Assembly (NCBI GenBank): GCA_018873245.2
Contig: JAEMBT020000008.1
Span: 14,495,172 to 14,559,171 of the forward strand
Source of the DNA: Archegozetes longisetosus
Lineage: Eukaryota > Arthropoda > Arachnida > Sarcoptiformes > Trhypochthoniidae
Length of the DNA: 64,000 nucleotides
Direction of reading: 5' to 3'
This document shows, piece after piece, positions 33,334 to 64,000 of the stretch. The notes under the pieces are model-generated. The model did not search any database and was not told where the DNA came from. It was given only the letters and a program-made list of their open reading frames with translations. Position numbers and translations under genes: made by a program. Each line of letters starts with the position of its first letter. The first letter of the stretch is position 1.

Positions 33334-35006
33334 TCATGCGTCTCCATTGGAAACAGTATCTGGCGCTTTTTCTTCAGTTGGTGTTGGTTCAAGTATGGGT
33401 TCAAGTTCCAACTTCAAACGTTGTTGCATTACTGCTCGTTCTTGCTGTAAGGCTCTGCACAACTTCTCAAGAGTTATGATCTTTTGTAGTGCTGCTAGAT
33501 GTTCGGTATCACGCTGTTGTTTCTAAAATAGATAATCTATTAGCTGTGATAGAAATTAAGTATTTCTAGACTGACCTTTTCAGACAAAGCAATTAATGCT
33601 TTGTTACTGGCTTCCCATTTGCTCTTCCACTGAGCCGTTTCTTTTTCAAGTTTCTTAATCTGTTTCGACATCTTCTCCATATCTCTCTTAAATCCGGCAA
33701 ACATTTCATTACTTTTCGAGAGAACTCCTTGAAATTCTTCGTATTTAGTCGTATAAACGCTGAGTTCACCTCTGAGTTTCAATTCACTGGCAGACAATTC
33801 GGAACATCTTTTTTGCAAATCAGCCACCATTTGAATTAACTGTTGCTTCTCTTTGAAGAAAAGATCTTTTTCTTGATTTAAAATCAAAGTAGTTTTGGCG
33901 AACTTGGCTTTGACCAGTTGTGTCTCTAAATCTTTCTGTTTAATAATCTTTTCGGTGTGCTTTTCCCAATTTTCGTAGTGACCCATAAGCGTCTTAAGCT
34001 TTTGTGCCAAATCTGCGTTTTCTTCCTTCAACTGAGCATTTCTGGCCTGATTCTCTTGAATCAATTGCATTATCTCATTGAGAGTCCCTTGAAATTTATT
34101 AGCGATTTCTCTTCTCTTTTCCTCTTCTTCTTTAATCTTCAGCAAACTCTCCTCTTTAATAATTTTATTCTGTCGCTGCAGTTCTCTGCACAAACTCTCG
34201 AGTCGACACTTGGCCAAAACCACTCTATTGTGTTCGGACTGGATCTGATCCTTCTCTTTACTCAATTGATGATTAATTCTTTCATTTTGTTTGTTTTGTT
34301 GAGTCAGATTTCTATTTTCTTCAAGCAGTTCCTTATAAGAATTAGTCAAATAACTGATTCGATCGGCATCGCTATTAAGACTCGACAACTTTTTGTTCAA
34401 CTGTTCACTTGTTACTTTGTCTTTATGTTCGGATTTTTTCGAGACAGACTTCGATTGTTTACGACTAGAATTATTCTTATTACTATTAGTCTCTGATTTG
34501 CTAATAGAAGAGCTTTCGATATTATTGACTATCTTATCGTCATTATTGAGATTATTATCAGTGCTTTTGGATTGGGTCAAATGATTGTGATCATTACTCT
34601 GAGACTGATTGTTGTCAATCTTATTGTCATTAACTTCGGTATTAATACTATTAGTATTTAAAACCGATTGATTAGGTTTATCTTCAACTGTGGCCACTTT
34701 ATTATTATTAAGGCCTGAGATCTCAATTTCCAACTGTTTTTGTAAGTTTAATAGACTATTGCTATCAACTTGAGACTTGAGTTCTTGATTGTGATCATTA
34801 GGATCGTGTCCAACAAGTGCCTGACGAGTTTCAAGGATTTCGTTGATTTTATCTCTTATTTGTCGCGCTGTTTCACTGCATTCATTCATAATTTCTTCAC
34901 TTCTTTCGTCTTTGTTTTCAATGAATTTATTAATCAATTGTTCGACCGCGTTGTCGTCAGTTAAGTCTTCAATGTTATCAATATTTATATTGAGATTAGT
35001 CTCCAT
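33334..35006 (-). CDS. Taxilin family coiled-coil protein
   Basis: Taxilins are cytosolic coiled-coil proteins that bind syntaxins and the nascent-polypeptide-associated complex in vesicle traffic. Exon 1 (35006-33576) and exon 2 (33522-33334) are joined across a 53 bp phase-0 intron, giving 539 residues. Residues 1-200 are polar, rich in Asn, Ser, Lys and Glu, and disordered. A continuous coiled coil runs from about 205 to 515 with family stretches such as KCRLESLCRELQRQNK and LITLEKLCRALQQER-like sequence at the end of the coil (KIITLEKLCRALQQER). The tail is Pro/Glu-rich. I cannot separate alpha, beta and gamma forms with certainty. A TATCGATA octamer at 35182-35189, about 175 bp upstream, is like the fly DRE promoter motif. 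Confidence 0.9.
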
Positions 35007-36218
35007 TTATGGTATTGTCCTGAGTTGTGGTTATAATTTTGCAGAACAATTTATGTAAACGATTAATAATTTAATAAATAAAAAGTGAGAAACAGTTGAA
35101 GAGCTGTCATAAAAATGAAAACTGAATGCAAAAGTTAGCAGAGATCTGAAGAACTTTAGATTTAAAATTTAAATCATATGATATCGATATAAATATAAAC
35201 GTTTAAAATGCAATGCTATAAAAATATCTTTAAAATTCTCGAAACTATGACTTCAGAAGTTTTTTCGCTAATATATTACGAGCACTAACTTATAGAGCCC
35301 TTCAAGCCCTATAAGGCTTTCTCAATATAGATCTTAATTGGCTTTAGTTTCAAAGTTTAGTTCACTTTAATTTCTAAGTTTTCACAAGTTTTGTCCCAAA
35401 TAAGTAAACAATTTATAAATTGTAGAGAAAGTTATATAAAACTTGAGAAATTTATCTTTATTTATACCATTAATCATATGAAATGAATAATCTTTGTTTT
35501 GTTTACTATGAAGATTTACTCGTTTTACTTTCAAGTCCTATCTATTAGTTTAGAATTAGTACTAGTTATCATTTGTTTTGATTGATAAACAAAATAACAA
35601 ATAAATTCGCTGTTAATGCTGTAAGAGTTTCCAGTTTTTGTGGGAAGGACTCGATAACTATTGAAATTTTGATTGAATCAAAAATCATACAACAGATTAT
35701 GTTAATTAAGATTTATTAGATTTAGATGTTTTATGAGTTTACTTTCCCTTAATCCATGTCAACAATAAATAACCATTTACTTTCTATTAACAGAAAAGTT
35801 GTATTTTGTGAGAAAAAAACTCGAAAAGTTGCTTCAAGTTCTAATGCAAATGAGAAATTAGTGAAAGTTACTAAAGTTATGAAAAGGTTAGTAAACGTAT
35901 TGAGAAGTTTGATAATGCATAGAAAGCTTAAAAGGTCTCTAGCCTGTAATCATAGAAAGAAATATACAATTTATATAAATAAGACATTTGTTTAATGAGT
36001 TCGCAATTATCAGTTAAGAAGTGAATTTGATGTGAAACATAATATTTGGGCAGACATTAGACTGATTTAGTAATCGGTATCTCTAGGGGTAATTTTTAAT
36101 AGTAACAAAACAAATGCTAAACGCATGCGTAGCTCAATATCTATTAAAAGATTACTTATTTTCTCTTCTTTTCTCAACCTTAGAAACTGTTTTCTAAGAG
36201 CATCACAAACGCCAAATT
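35007..36218. promoter_or_regulatory. Divergent region taxilin / ARL13B
   Basis: 1.2 kb between opposite start codons, AT-rich. Holds a TATCGATA octamer at 35182-35189 near taxilin. A short frame at 35756-35995 has no recognisable product and is not called. Confidence 0.45.
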
Positions 36219-37973
36219 ATGGGCTCTTATGTAGCCAAATGCAATCTGTGCAAAAGTGTTCAAATTAGTCCGTCAGGAATAAACTCAAAAAGGTTTATCT
36301 ATTACTGATTACTTACTATGTATAACCTAATTATGTTTTGCTATCGCTTCAGATGTAGCGCTGAAAAGCCAACTATTAAGCTATTACTGCTAGGGTTGGA
36401 CAATGCTGGAAAAACAACCACTGCCTTGCACTTAATCGGAGGTTCAAAACTTTTCCTATCTTTTCTAACAACTTTGTAATCGTAAAAGAGACAACAAGCT
36501 TTCGTATTTATAGATTCATTGGAGGACATAATACCAACGATTGGCTTTTCAAATCTAGAAATGCGCAAATTCAATCAGTTTCGGGTTGTTATGTATGATC
36601 TAGGTGGAGGGCCAAGAATTAGGGCCATATGGAAGAATTACTTTGGACTAGTCCACGGGATCATATTTGTAATCGATTCAGCCGATATAAGTAGAGTTCT
36701 TGAGGCGAAGGATGTAATGGAAGAAGTTATTTCTAATGATAAAATAGCGGGAAAACCAATTTTAGTGTATGTTTAGTTTAAAGTTATCGGTAATAAAGTT
36801 AATCAAAACTTTTTATTACAGTTTGATCAATAAACAAGATATTGACGGAGCTTTGGACGAACTCGATATCTGTAAATATATAAATTTGGAGCCTCTTATC
36901 AACAAATTCAAGTGTCTGACAAGAGTTGTGAGTATTTTTATCAGTTAAACACAGGTTTGGATTGACTGGGAATAAAATTGTTTAAACTATTTAGTGATCA
37001 AGTTTTCAGCTCGTTTTAATAGCTTAAAAGTAATGTACCTTCCTCATAAAATCTTTAACTTTCAGATTTTATGCCTTATCTAATAGTCTACACTTTTCAT
37101 AGAATGCTTAATAGCCTTCAATGATAGATGACTTTCATATTCATAATTTGTCTGTAGGAATCTTGTTCTGCTATCTCAAGACCAGATAAAGCGCCAAAAA
37201 TAGATCCCGCAATAGATAATGGCTATCAATGGCTTATGCGCCATATAGAAAGAAATTGGGTTCAATTGAATTATCGCGTAGAGGCTGATTCTAATGAACA
37301 ATATTATGCAGAGAAAAAATCTTTAGAGGATAGAATTAAACGTTTTCGAGAAACTAACGATAAAATTGACCAAAATAATGAAGACTCTGATTGCAAAACC
37401 TTTGGTCAAAATCAAGATCCTTTTAGGCCAATCAAAGATCTTATAGATGATTTGGAAAAGATGCAAGACTCAGAAGTTATCACAGATTCCAACAAACCTG
37501 ATCATATTGAAAACGAAAAAAATTCATACCTTCAACAATCAGATCGTGAAAAGGCTATCATGAAAATAGGATCAGTTTCAGAAGGAGAAGATGTGGTTTC
37601 GGAGAGCGATCAAGCAATATTGAATCGACCAAAATCAGGTGAGAATTTGTCATCACCTAACGAACTATTGTCTCCAACAAAACCTGATAATAACGTTAGT
37701 GTTGTAGAAATTCATCATTACAACCATGAGGATAGTAAAAATAAGAACAAAGACTCTAAAGGTATTGATGGGACGTTTATCGAGTTTGAAATTTTGGAGT
37801 TTTATCTAAATATTTATTTTTTAGATTTGGGCAGTTCTATGTCAATGAGCTTAACATCACCTGAAAGTAGTGACAAGTCTATAACTTCTAATCGATCTAA
37901 TAAACGACTAAAAAGAAAAGTCAAACCCATGAGAAATAGCAAAGTATCGCCAGTTTTGAGCAAAACCAGCTGA
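36219..37973 (+). CDS. ARL13B: ARL13B, ciliary ARF-like GTPase
   Basis: Ciliary-membrane GTPase; in the family it is the exchange factor for ARL3 and shapes ciliary Hedgehog signalling. Exons are 36219-36292, 36353-36441, 36514-36766, 36822-36927, 37158-37761 and 37825-37973; phases agree and give 424 residues. The P-loop is GLDNAGKT (39-46), switch II is DLGGG (83-87), with Gly in place of the usual catalytic Gln as in ARL13B, and the guanine motif is NKQD (142-145). A charged helix and the conserved DPFRPI segment follow, then a disordered tail. The tail ends KVKPMRNSKVSPVLSKTS, where KVKP or KVSP may stand for the RVxP ciliary signal. The N-terminus MGSYVAKCNLCK has Gly2 and two cysteines, fitting lipid anchoring. 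Its presence implies ciliated (sensory) cells. The last intron (63 bp) is in frame with no stop. Confidence 0.95.
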
Positions 37974-38963
37974 AAAATGAGATGTTTGTGTTTCTAAAAA
38001 GAATTTGTTCAAAGTTAATTAGTTTTTTTGACATTTAAAACTAAACCTAACTTATTGTATTTCTAACAAATTTGTCAATTGTTAATTAAAAACTGAGCCC
38101 CTTTTTCGAAATAACTATCAGCCAAATACGATAAGTTATAAACTCGTTCAATATATCTGCGCACAAACACATAAAATATCAAATTGTGATATTTAATACT
38201 TTGATTTGTTAGGCAAAAAAGTCTGATTTGTATTGTATATCTTGAGAACGGAGATCAGACAGAGTTAGTTATATATACTGTAAAGTAATACGAGTTTGGT
38301 GTTGTGTACGATCTATCTAAAATAAAGCTAAACTCACTCAATACAGTTAAGGCTATTTTAGAATATTTTAATCACAAATAATGTCAATTATCCTTATACT
38401 GAAATTTGATTTATCAAAACCAACTTTTATTAATCTAATGTCATTTTAGAAAATAGTGTCTAGAAACATAAATCTAATTGTCTGCAAAATGTGCTCAAAA
38501 TGTGCTCAAAATGTGCTTTATTGAGAAAACCATTTTAATACTAGACTTTTTTTATCTGAGACATTGTGATTAAATGAACTTTTATTTTTATTAGTTCCAA
38601 ACTTATTTACAACTTTCATCTGATCGATATGGTAAAATTGGGAAAAATAGTACTGGAAATTTGAGTTTAGTTTTATTTTAGACGATCTGTATTGAGTGGA
38701 GAACAGAGCAATAGCTATCCAATCAAACAAGTTTTGTAGGAAAACGTCATTAGACCCACCGCTTAACAAGTTGTTCGGTTCCCTATCCCTCAACTTGATG
38801 GCTCTCAGTGGATCCTCATTGATGTCCTTCAATAAGTTGGTGCGATTAGATGAGTGCGGACTTGGTATAAAACTATGTGCCGCAGTGCGAAATTGTTTTG
38901 AAAAGAGTTCCTATTATCGAGATGATGATCAAACTTGCATAGAAATGTTGACTAACTCTTACT
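37974..38963. other. Intergenic region ARL13B-ROS1
   Basis: AT-rich up to about 38680, with an AATAAA at 38321-38326 that may serve ARL13B. From about 38690 to 38985 the composition rises in GC and is open on both strands; see the separate entry. Confidence 0.5.

Positions 38964-38985
<22 letters not shown>
38690..38985. other. Coding-like island, strand unresolved
   Basis: A GC-richer patch open on both strands. The plus reading (38696-38983, no ATG at its start) is about 95 residues with SLSLNLMALSGSSLMSFNKL, then LDECGLGIKLCAAVRNCFE and a final Cys (DDDQTCIEM), like the C-terminus of a small secreted Cys protein. The minus reading (to TAA/TTA side at 38518) is also open, and a possible acceptor (ATAATAG) precedes it. 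On the plus strand an acceptor-like TTTTATTTTAG at 38671-38681 precedes it, but all three frames after that site meet stops. The plus frame ends 20 bp inside the ROS1 coding start. I do not recognise either product; it could be an exon, a pseudogene or ROS1 5' UTR. Confidence 0.3.
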
Positions 38986-57905
<18,920 letters not shown>

Positions 57906-58561
57906 TTTTTTCCTCAACTAATAGTTCATATTATTAATGAATTTTCAAACTTTTTACTGTAAATTTATTCTATTATTTGTGAATAGCTTTCATGAGATTT
58001 TAAGTTAAGAAAATCATATTTTCATTTTTTATTGCATTTCATATACTGTATAAATATAAGAATAAATATAGAGTTTATAACTTATAAAATCTACTTTTCA
58101 TTTTAAGAACTAACTTAAATTTCAGTTTGTTTAAGAAATAAATATCTCATCAGATTTTAATTTTGACTTAGAATTAGATTATATGATAATCCGTTCTTAA
58201 TAGAAATAGAGTTTATGCGATGGCAGACACAAGATATGAGTCAACTCTGAATGATCTACTATTCAGAAGTTTCAAGAAAATAACTTTAATACATTTTAAT
58301 GAGTTTTCGTAAGAACAAATATTTCAACATTAGGATAGAATACAGATCTTGAAAATTGGATTAGATTTTTCTAGAAAACTAGACCAGTATATAATGCAAG
58401 TCAATCAACACTTTAGAAGCCAGAGATGAGGAAACAGAACAACAAAATAATCTCAAATTTAATAGAAAAGTATAAATAATTAACTTAAAACAGATACATA
58501 AGTTAACTTTCAAATTGGATATCTTAATCTTTAGCTATGCAAATTCTAAAATAAATATTAG
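57906..58561. other. Convergent intergenic region ROS1-LRR gene
   Basis: About 650 bp, AT-rich. AATAAA at 58061-58066 is a likely ROS1 polyadenylation signal, about 155 bp past the stop. No gene seen. Confidence 0.55.
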
Positions 58562-59812
58562 TCAGACTTCGACTTCAGCCACTTGTTGATTACTTTGATT
58601 ATGGCGTTTGACTTGTTTGTCTTGCGAAAGTGATGTATACTCCCTTTTAGCTACGATACCAGTTGTTAAATAGGTCCAGGAGCTAATCAAATATTGTCTA
58701 TTGATGAAAACAAGTATTGCCAAAAGTATGCAAAGAGTGATAATTAAACTGGTTAGTATAGCATATGATATGCTGATATACTCTGTGAAATCATCATTTC
58801 TTATAGAGGGACTACACTCCAAGTCCATCTCACTCAAGTCGTTCAAATATTTGCCCGCGTTATCCATTGGAGGCCCATAAACACACCGAAACTTTTCCAA
58901 TTGACCCGCGCCTATCTTTCCAGAAGTTTTAGCCCAAAGAAAGAAATCGATTAAATGGCAATCACATCGGAATGAATTCATAGTAAGATTGATGTGATAA
59001 TTAGGTGGACCTGACTCTAGGTATTCCAAAGATCTATTGCTTAATGTAGTTATAAAGTTGTAGCTAATATCTAAAAAGTTGAGATCTTTAAGACATGTTA
59101 AATTGAGGTTGAAATCAGTGAGAGAATTGTAAGCGAAGTGTAATTTTTGCAAAGATGGCAAGACACAAAACATGTCATCACTTGAAAAGCTACTGATGTG
59201 GTTGTCATCCAGATCTAAGACTTTCAAACTAGTTAATTCGCTCTGATTGAAAGTAGTCCATAAGTCATCCATAAAATTAAAATCATGTACTGAACTATCA
59301 AATGAGTTTTTTAAATTTAGTTCTTCTAAGTTCTTGAAATTGCTAAAAATTCTTGGGTGAAAGTTGCTATCGTCGTCTATAATAATTTGATTATAACTTA
59401 AATTTAGTACTTTAACAGTTTTTACGTTGTGAAAAGTTTTTCCGCGGATAAATTTGATGTGATTGTTAGACAAATCGATTGTATGTAGTTTTTCATATTT
59501 AGCGTCCAGTCCAATCAGATTTTGTGGTAAACTCGTCACATTATTGCCAACAAATATTAGAACTTCGGTTTCCGGTGAAAGTTGTGTCAACATCGAAACA
59601 TCAGTAAAGTTAGTATTTGTACAATTAGTCACATAACTTAGTCTTTGTGTTGAACCGTAAGGCATTTGACCGCATCGACACTTGCCTTTGAATGCTTCTG
59701 GACATCCTGTTGGCTCCTTCCATGTCGTTTGACTTTCTGTGTGGTCGAAGCCAAACACAAACACCAGTGAGAGTACAAACAAGTGAACTAATGAATTGTC
59801 AACTTTAAACAT
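58562..59812 (-). CDS. Trophoblast glycoprotein-like LRR membrane protein
   Basis: Single-pass cell-surface leucine-rich-repeat protein; the closest type I know is TPBG/5T4 (Waif1), a Wnt inhibitor in vertebrates, but function here is inferred only from architecture. Single exon, 416 residues from the ATG at 59812 (an in-frame TTG at 59821 was ignored). A signal peptide is at about 1-26 (LVHLFVLSLVFVFGF). The LRR N-cap is CPEAFKGKCRCG. About six LRRs follow (LHTIDLSNNHIKFI, VKVLNLSYNQI, LKVLDLDDNHISSF, LNFLDISYNFITTL). The LRR C-cap is NSFRCDCHLIDFFLW...C...C. A membrane helix lies at about 347-372 (AILTSLIITLCILLAILVFI), then a short tail with an EYTSL-type sequence. Many N-glycosylation sites are present. 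Confidence 0.82.
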   Translation of the reverse strand: MFKVDNSLVHLFVLSLVFVFGFDHTESQTTWKEPTGCPEAFKGKCRCGQMPYGSTQRLSYVTNCTNTNFTDVSMLTQLSPETEVLIFVGNNVTSLPQNLIGLDAKYEKLHTIDLSNNHIKFIRGKTFHNVKTVKVLNLSYNQIIIDDDSNFHPRIFSNFKNLEELNLKNSFDSSVHDFNFMDDLWTTFNQSELTSLKVLDLDDNHISSFSSDDMFCVLPSLQKLHFAYNSLTDFNLNLTCLKDLNFLDISYNFITTLSNRSLEYLESGPPNYHINLTMNSFRCDCHLIDFFLWAKTSGKIGAGQLEKFRCVYGPPMDNAGKYLNDLSEMDLECSPSIRNDDFTEYISISYAILTSLIITLCILLAILVFINRQYLISSWTYLTTGIVAKREYTSLSQDKQVKRHNQSNQQVAEVEV

Positions 59813-62800
59813 TGTTATCAACTAATAACTAAATAACTTGGTATCAAAAATCAATAAATAGCATTTAAAAGTTAGATTCAGTTTCTAATAAGTTTATATT
59901 TAATATGCGAGACATATTAAAAATTAAATGCCACAAAAAGCCAGCATACAATAATGAAAGGACCACTTTGGGAGGGGTTTTATTTTGTTGTTGAGACTGG
60001 TTTCACTTCAGTCTCGCCCGAGTGATCCCCTATTTTGTTGATTTCACTGAAATAGCATTTCGCTTTATCCCTTAGCCTGAAGGTGTAGAGCAGCCTACGC
60101 ATCATGTCTTTCATATGTTAATTGCTTCTACTTATTTCTAACTTTACGGCAATATTTTCTCATATATTTTTAATTCAATTACTTCAATCTTGCCTCTTAA
60201 GTTGTTGTTCATCAATATATTCCTTAACTGCGCTTTTATACTAAACTACGCTAATTATGTGAAAGTATTTTTCGAACTAATTATTTCTGATTCATTTGCA
60301 AATTGAAATCAAGTCATTTAATCAAATGAGAAAGTTGCTTATCAAAACTTGTTTTTTACTTTTTTTCTTCTAAATCTTCTTTTCCATTTTTGCTTTTTTG
60401 AGGTTTACCAGAATTTGTTTTTTAAAGTAAAATTTTTAAATAACAAATAGAAAAAATAATTTGACTTTAAAACTTTCAATACTCTAATTCAATAGAAAAT
60501 ATAATGGAGTGAAATCTAATAGGCTTAAGTTCGAAATAAGTTTTGAATAAAACTTAAAGCTCTTTATAAAATAAATTTTAAAACTGATGCATCTCATGAG
60601 GTAATATTAGAAAAATGGTTTGTTCGTTAATTTAGATTTATGTAGTAGCTGTGCGCCAGCAATGTCATTTTCATTGATAAAGTTCAATAAAGAACTTTTA
60701 GTTTTCAATACTTTCTCCATTAGGAAGCCATTAGGTAGCGTCTAAGCTCCGATTATTTTGTCTGATAAAGCTTTAAGGTCAGAAATACACAATACAGAAG
60801 ATACAGAGGTACACAATATTGAAGTCATTGATTATGTCAACGGTAATATAAAACCTTTTGACTCGAAAACTAAAAAAAGTCAAGGAAAGCAAGAAATTGC
60901 AAGAAGAACAATCTGACTTGTCGATGTTCGGTTAAATTTTAGTTACCATGTTTCGAACTGTTTCAGAAGCCGTCTTCCGGTTTGGTCAGTATGAAGATTG
61001 TGCTACAAGTGAAATGACTTCTTGTATTAAATGAATGAAAGCTTGATCCATAAATAGAATAAACCCTTGAGAACCGGAGTAGGTGAAACTTGCAATTCTT
61101 TGAAATGTCCTCCTAATGTCAAAGTCAATAGGAGCTGAAATCTCATTATCGATAAATCAACACAAATTACTGCATAGTTGGGTGCGTTAGTTAATGAAAG
61201 TTTAAATAACCGAAGATTTTAATTAAAGTCTAAAAGTGCATATATAGCCTAAAATTTAAAGCGGATGAAAATCATACAAATCGGATAAATTTGATTTCTT
61301 AGTTACTTTGGTCGTTGTATTTAATATTTCATAAGCTTCTTTGTATCTGAAGATATTATGGTCTAATGAAAAGCATCCCATTAAAACAATATAACATCTG
61401 ATTGCTATCAATGATTATAAAGGTTTTAAGCGTACATTCATTTTAATTTTAAAAATTTTAATTTTAAAATACTTTATATGGAGCCTAATTTTGAAGACTT
61501 ATCTTAGCCAAAAGGGCTCATACAGTCAATAAATAATATCTAGCTTTCAGATTTGACAATTTTCTTATTCATATCAGCTTCCAAAGTATGAGATAAGAGA
61601 ACAAAATTTTGTCGAGTGACTCAGATATTTTCTGATAATTTAAAGCGATAGGAAAACCCAGTGGTTGTCTATCAGTTCTATTTAAGATAATCAGTTAAAG
61701 TAACTTAAAGGCAAGGATTTTGCGAGTTTTTCATCTAAAGTGAGTTTGAGTTAAAGTTTAACTTTAACTTTAGCTCAAATTAATTTAAGTTTACTATTAA
61801 AATCAACTCGAATAACACTCCTGTCTGTTAGTAATATATTATTCATTCAAATTAAAACTTTTTTCTGATAAGACTAGAGTATTTAACGAGATAATTTCTG
61901 CCATCTTTCCAATAATGACACACTCAATCTTTAGAAATGTTACGTTAAGAAGTTTGAGATGAAGACAGTTAATATAGGTCTTCAAATTTTTTCTTCATAT
62001 CTGAAGTATTTTTATAACAAACTTTAAGGATTTTACAAGTTCCAACTATCAACATATGTAATTAATAAAATAGTTGAAGAAAGAAAAGATAAAAATTTAT
62101 AAAATTTAATAAGTCAAAAAGTGACAATTTCTTAATGCTATCAAATTGGTTGCAGGTACACATTTATAAACTAAGTTCGTCATTGCAATTAATTGTAGTT
62201 TAATACTAGACTGTCAAATGTTGAGCTTAATCAGCTCAGTGATATGCTGACAAACTTCAACAAATATATTGCAAGCTCTCTTAAAACTTGATGGCCAAAT
62301 TTTCTTTAAAATCACTGAACTTGAAATTAACGAATTTTAGCTATTGAGTTTTTTTTGATTTAGATTCAAATTAAATAGAAAGGTTTTGATTTTTTTATTA
62401 TATATATCCTAGAATTGTTCGTGATTATGATTATTTTGTTAATAAGTTATTGGATAGAACTGTCAAAATCGAAGAGATTAGCTTCAATCAAATGTCAGTA
62501 AAACTAGCAATTAGGATGTGATATGAGCAGCTCCGTGCAGGACCGTAATATATCAAGCTACAGGAATTTTTGTTTTTAATTGAAAAAGGTAGCCTATATC
62601 TTAATTTATAAGTTGCGAAATTTTCAAGATATAATCCGATAGACAAAATAGCAATTAAATGACTTTTTAATTACTGTAGATTTCAATGTTATTCAGTGGG
62701 CTTGTTTAATTACGCGCACCCGTTACATTAATGTGTTAACTGACAGATCCGTCAATTAATCATTGAATGCACAGCATTAACTATTATTTTTTACAAATAA

Positions 62801-64000
62801 AAAGTCATTTAATTAGTTTTTCAAAAGTAACTCATTATTTAAAATATGCCAGATCATTAAATCTAAACTATTTGATATTTCAAATTGTGAATTAAGTCAA
62901 TAAAGTCAAATATTCTGTATTCTTTGTTATTTATTGAATATATGATGCATTGGATTCAGTAACGACTTGTGTGGAGATATAAGGTTTGAGGATTATTGCA
63001 CTAAATCAATGTTTAGGTCTTACTTTACATTCAGACAAATTTTCATAATATGTTCCAATGAGGAAAATATGATTAAATCGGCAAAGAAGTTGTCTCTAAT
63101 TCTTATAGAAAAGCATTACAACTAAGAGTAGTTTTGCACTTATGCGTCATATGAGTGTGTTAACTGCATATTTCAATTATTTATGCAATACTAAGTTAAA
63201 TGTGAGTCGATTATTTACAAACCTTTGAAATAAAACTTTATTTTTTTGTTTACGTTCATTTGTTTTGATTTTTAAAATCTTAAAATGTGTGATTTATTGA
63301 AAAATAAATTGAAAAATATCACTAATTGTGTTATAAGTAAAAAAACGCCTATAGACTCGATTAATAATGAATTGATGCAAGTCTAAAGAAAATGAAAAGA
63401 AACGTACATCACATCCAATCTTATAGCAGAAAAACACGAGAAAAATATTGAGAAATTCAGTGAATTATTGAAAATAAATGATTTAAATGTATTTGTGTTA
63501 CTTTAAACGCGATTTCTCATTTCTGCGCATAAGGCTTTAAGTCATTACTGCATACAACGCATCATATGAAAACGTAAAAATACACATTAGTATACAGAAT
63601 AATTTACACGTTATAACTATTATAACTTTGAATGCACTAGATTATAACTCGTTCCTGCATTGGGGTTTTCATTTTGGAATCGAGAACAAACCGGCTTATT
63701 TTCGGTTACATTTCACTTAAAAGATAGGTATTGAATGTATGGTAGATTTTCATATATTTTCCCATTTTCGCATAACATTTACCTAAACTTTTACAGATAC
63801 ATTCAAAAAGGCTCTAAATTGATCTCTTAGCAAAAGAGCTAAATAGGATGTTATTGTCATATTTGTCAGAATGTAGCTTCTTATGAAACTTGATTTCAAA
63901 GATGCCTAAGTAATGCTTTATGAGTGATTTTTCGACCTTATAATCAAGTGAACTGGAGTCACGTCTTCGAAACCTTATCTAAAATTATGTTTATATCTGT
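59813..64000. other. 4.2 kb without recognisable genes
   Basis: AT-rich, with stops in all frames at short spacing. Small palindromic spots include GAGACTG-GTTTCACTT-CAGTCTC (59993-60015) and a TTTGAG...CTCAAA repeat near 61747-61780. The LRR gene promoter should be at its left end. No tRNA, transposon frame or exon could be supported. Confidence 0.55.

Noticed and set aside
59993..60015. GAGACTG/CAGTCTC hairpin upstream of the LRR gene
   Set aside because: Only 7 paired bases; does not match the histone stem-loop or any known control element.

Overview
This is a window of nuclear eukaryotic DNA from an animal, most likely an arthropod. It is AT-rich, and the genes are split by many short introns (mostly 53-110 bp) with GT-AG borders. 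Arthropod identity rests on a secreted peritrophin-type chitin-binding protein and a sevenless/ROS1 receptor. The compact introns would fit a mite-like chelicerate, but the sequence does not prove this. Exon borders were worked out by hand from reading frame and splice sites, and most join in phase into proteins close to the length of known orthologues.

Layout. At 1-1326 (+) is the 3' part of a Cu/Zn superoxide dismutase-like gene. At 2123-3898 (-) is GLYR1/NDF (PWWP plus pseudo-dehydrogenase), with an apparent frameshift. At 4789-7621 (+) is the phosphoinositide phosphatase FIG4. At 7842-11087 (-) is a secreted chitin-binding protein. From 11.1 to 19.6 kb lies a gene-poor stretch with several private tandem repeats. 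Then come SEC63 (19642-22767 +), the exosome nuclease DIS3 (24023-26905 +), IST1 (27300-28526 -), a mitochondrial S4-domain protein of the MTRES1 type (28989-29756 +), NSUN4 (29894-31436 -), ribosomal protein S4 (31552-32951 +, with a likely box C/D snoRNA in its last intron), taxilin (33334-35006 -) and ARL13B (36219-37973 +). A complete ROS1/sevenless receptor tyrosine kinase fills 38964-57905 (+): 13 coding exons, about 2694 residues, with 6.4 kb and 3.0 kb introns near its 5' end. A trophoblast-glycoprotein-like LRR membrane protein follows (58562-59812 -). The last 4.2 kb holds nothing I recognise.

How the genes relate. They are mostly independent housekeeping genes: ER translocation, RNA decay, ESCRT-III, endolysosomal lipid turnover, vesicle traffic, cilia and chromatin. 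Two sets touch mitochondria or ribosomes. MTRES1-like and NSUN4 are convergent neighbours that both act on mitochondrial RNA or ribosomes. NSUN4 also shares a 115 bp head-to-head promoter with RpS4.

The points most worth a second look are: a canonical DIS3 whose endonuclease (PIN) active site has lost two acidic positions; the RpS4 intronic snoRNA with a 12-nt match to 28S rRNA; a ~305 bp near-palindrome with mariner-like ends inside a ROS1 intron; the GLYR1 frameshift; and a coding-like island just upstream of, and overlapping, the ROS1 start.
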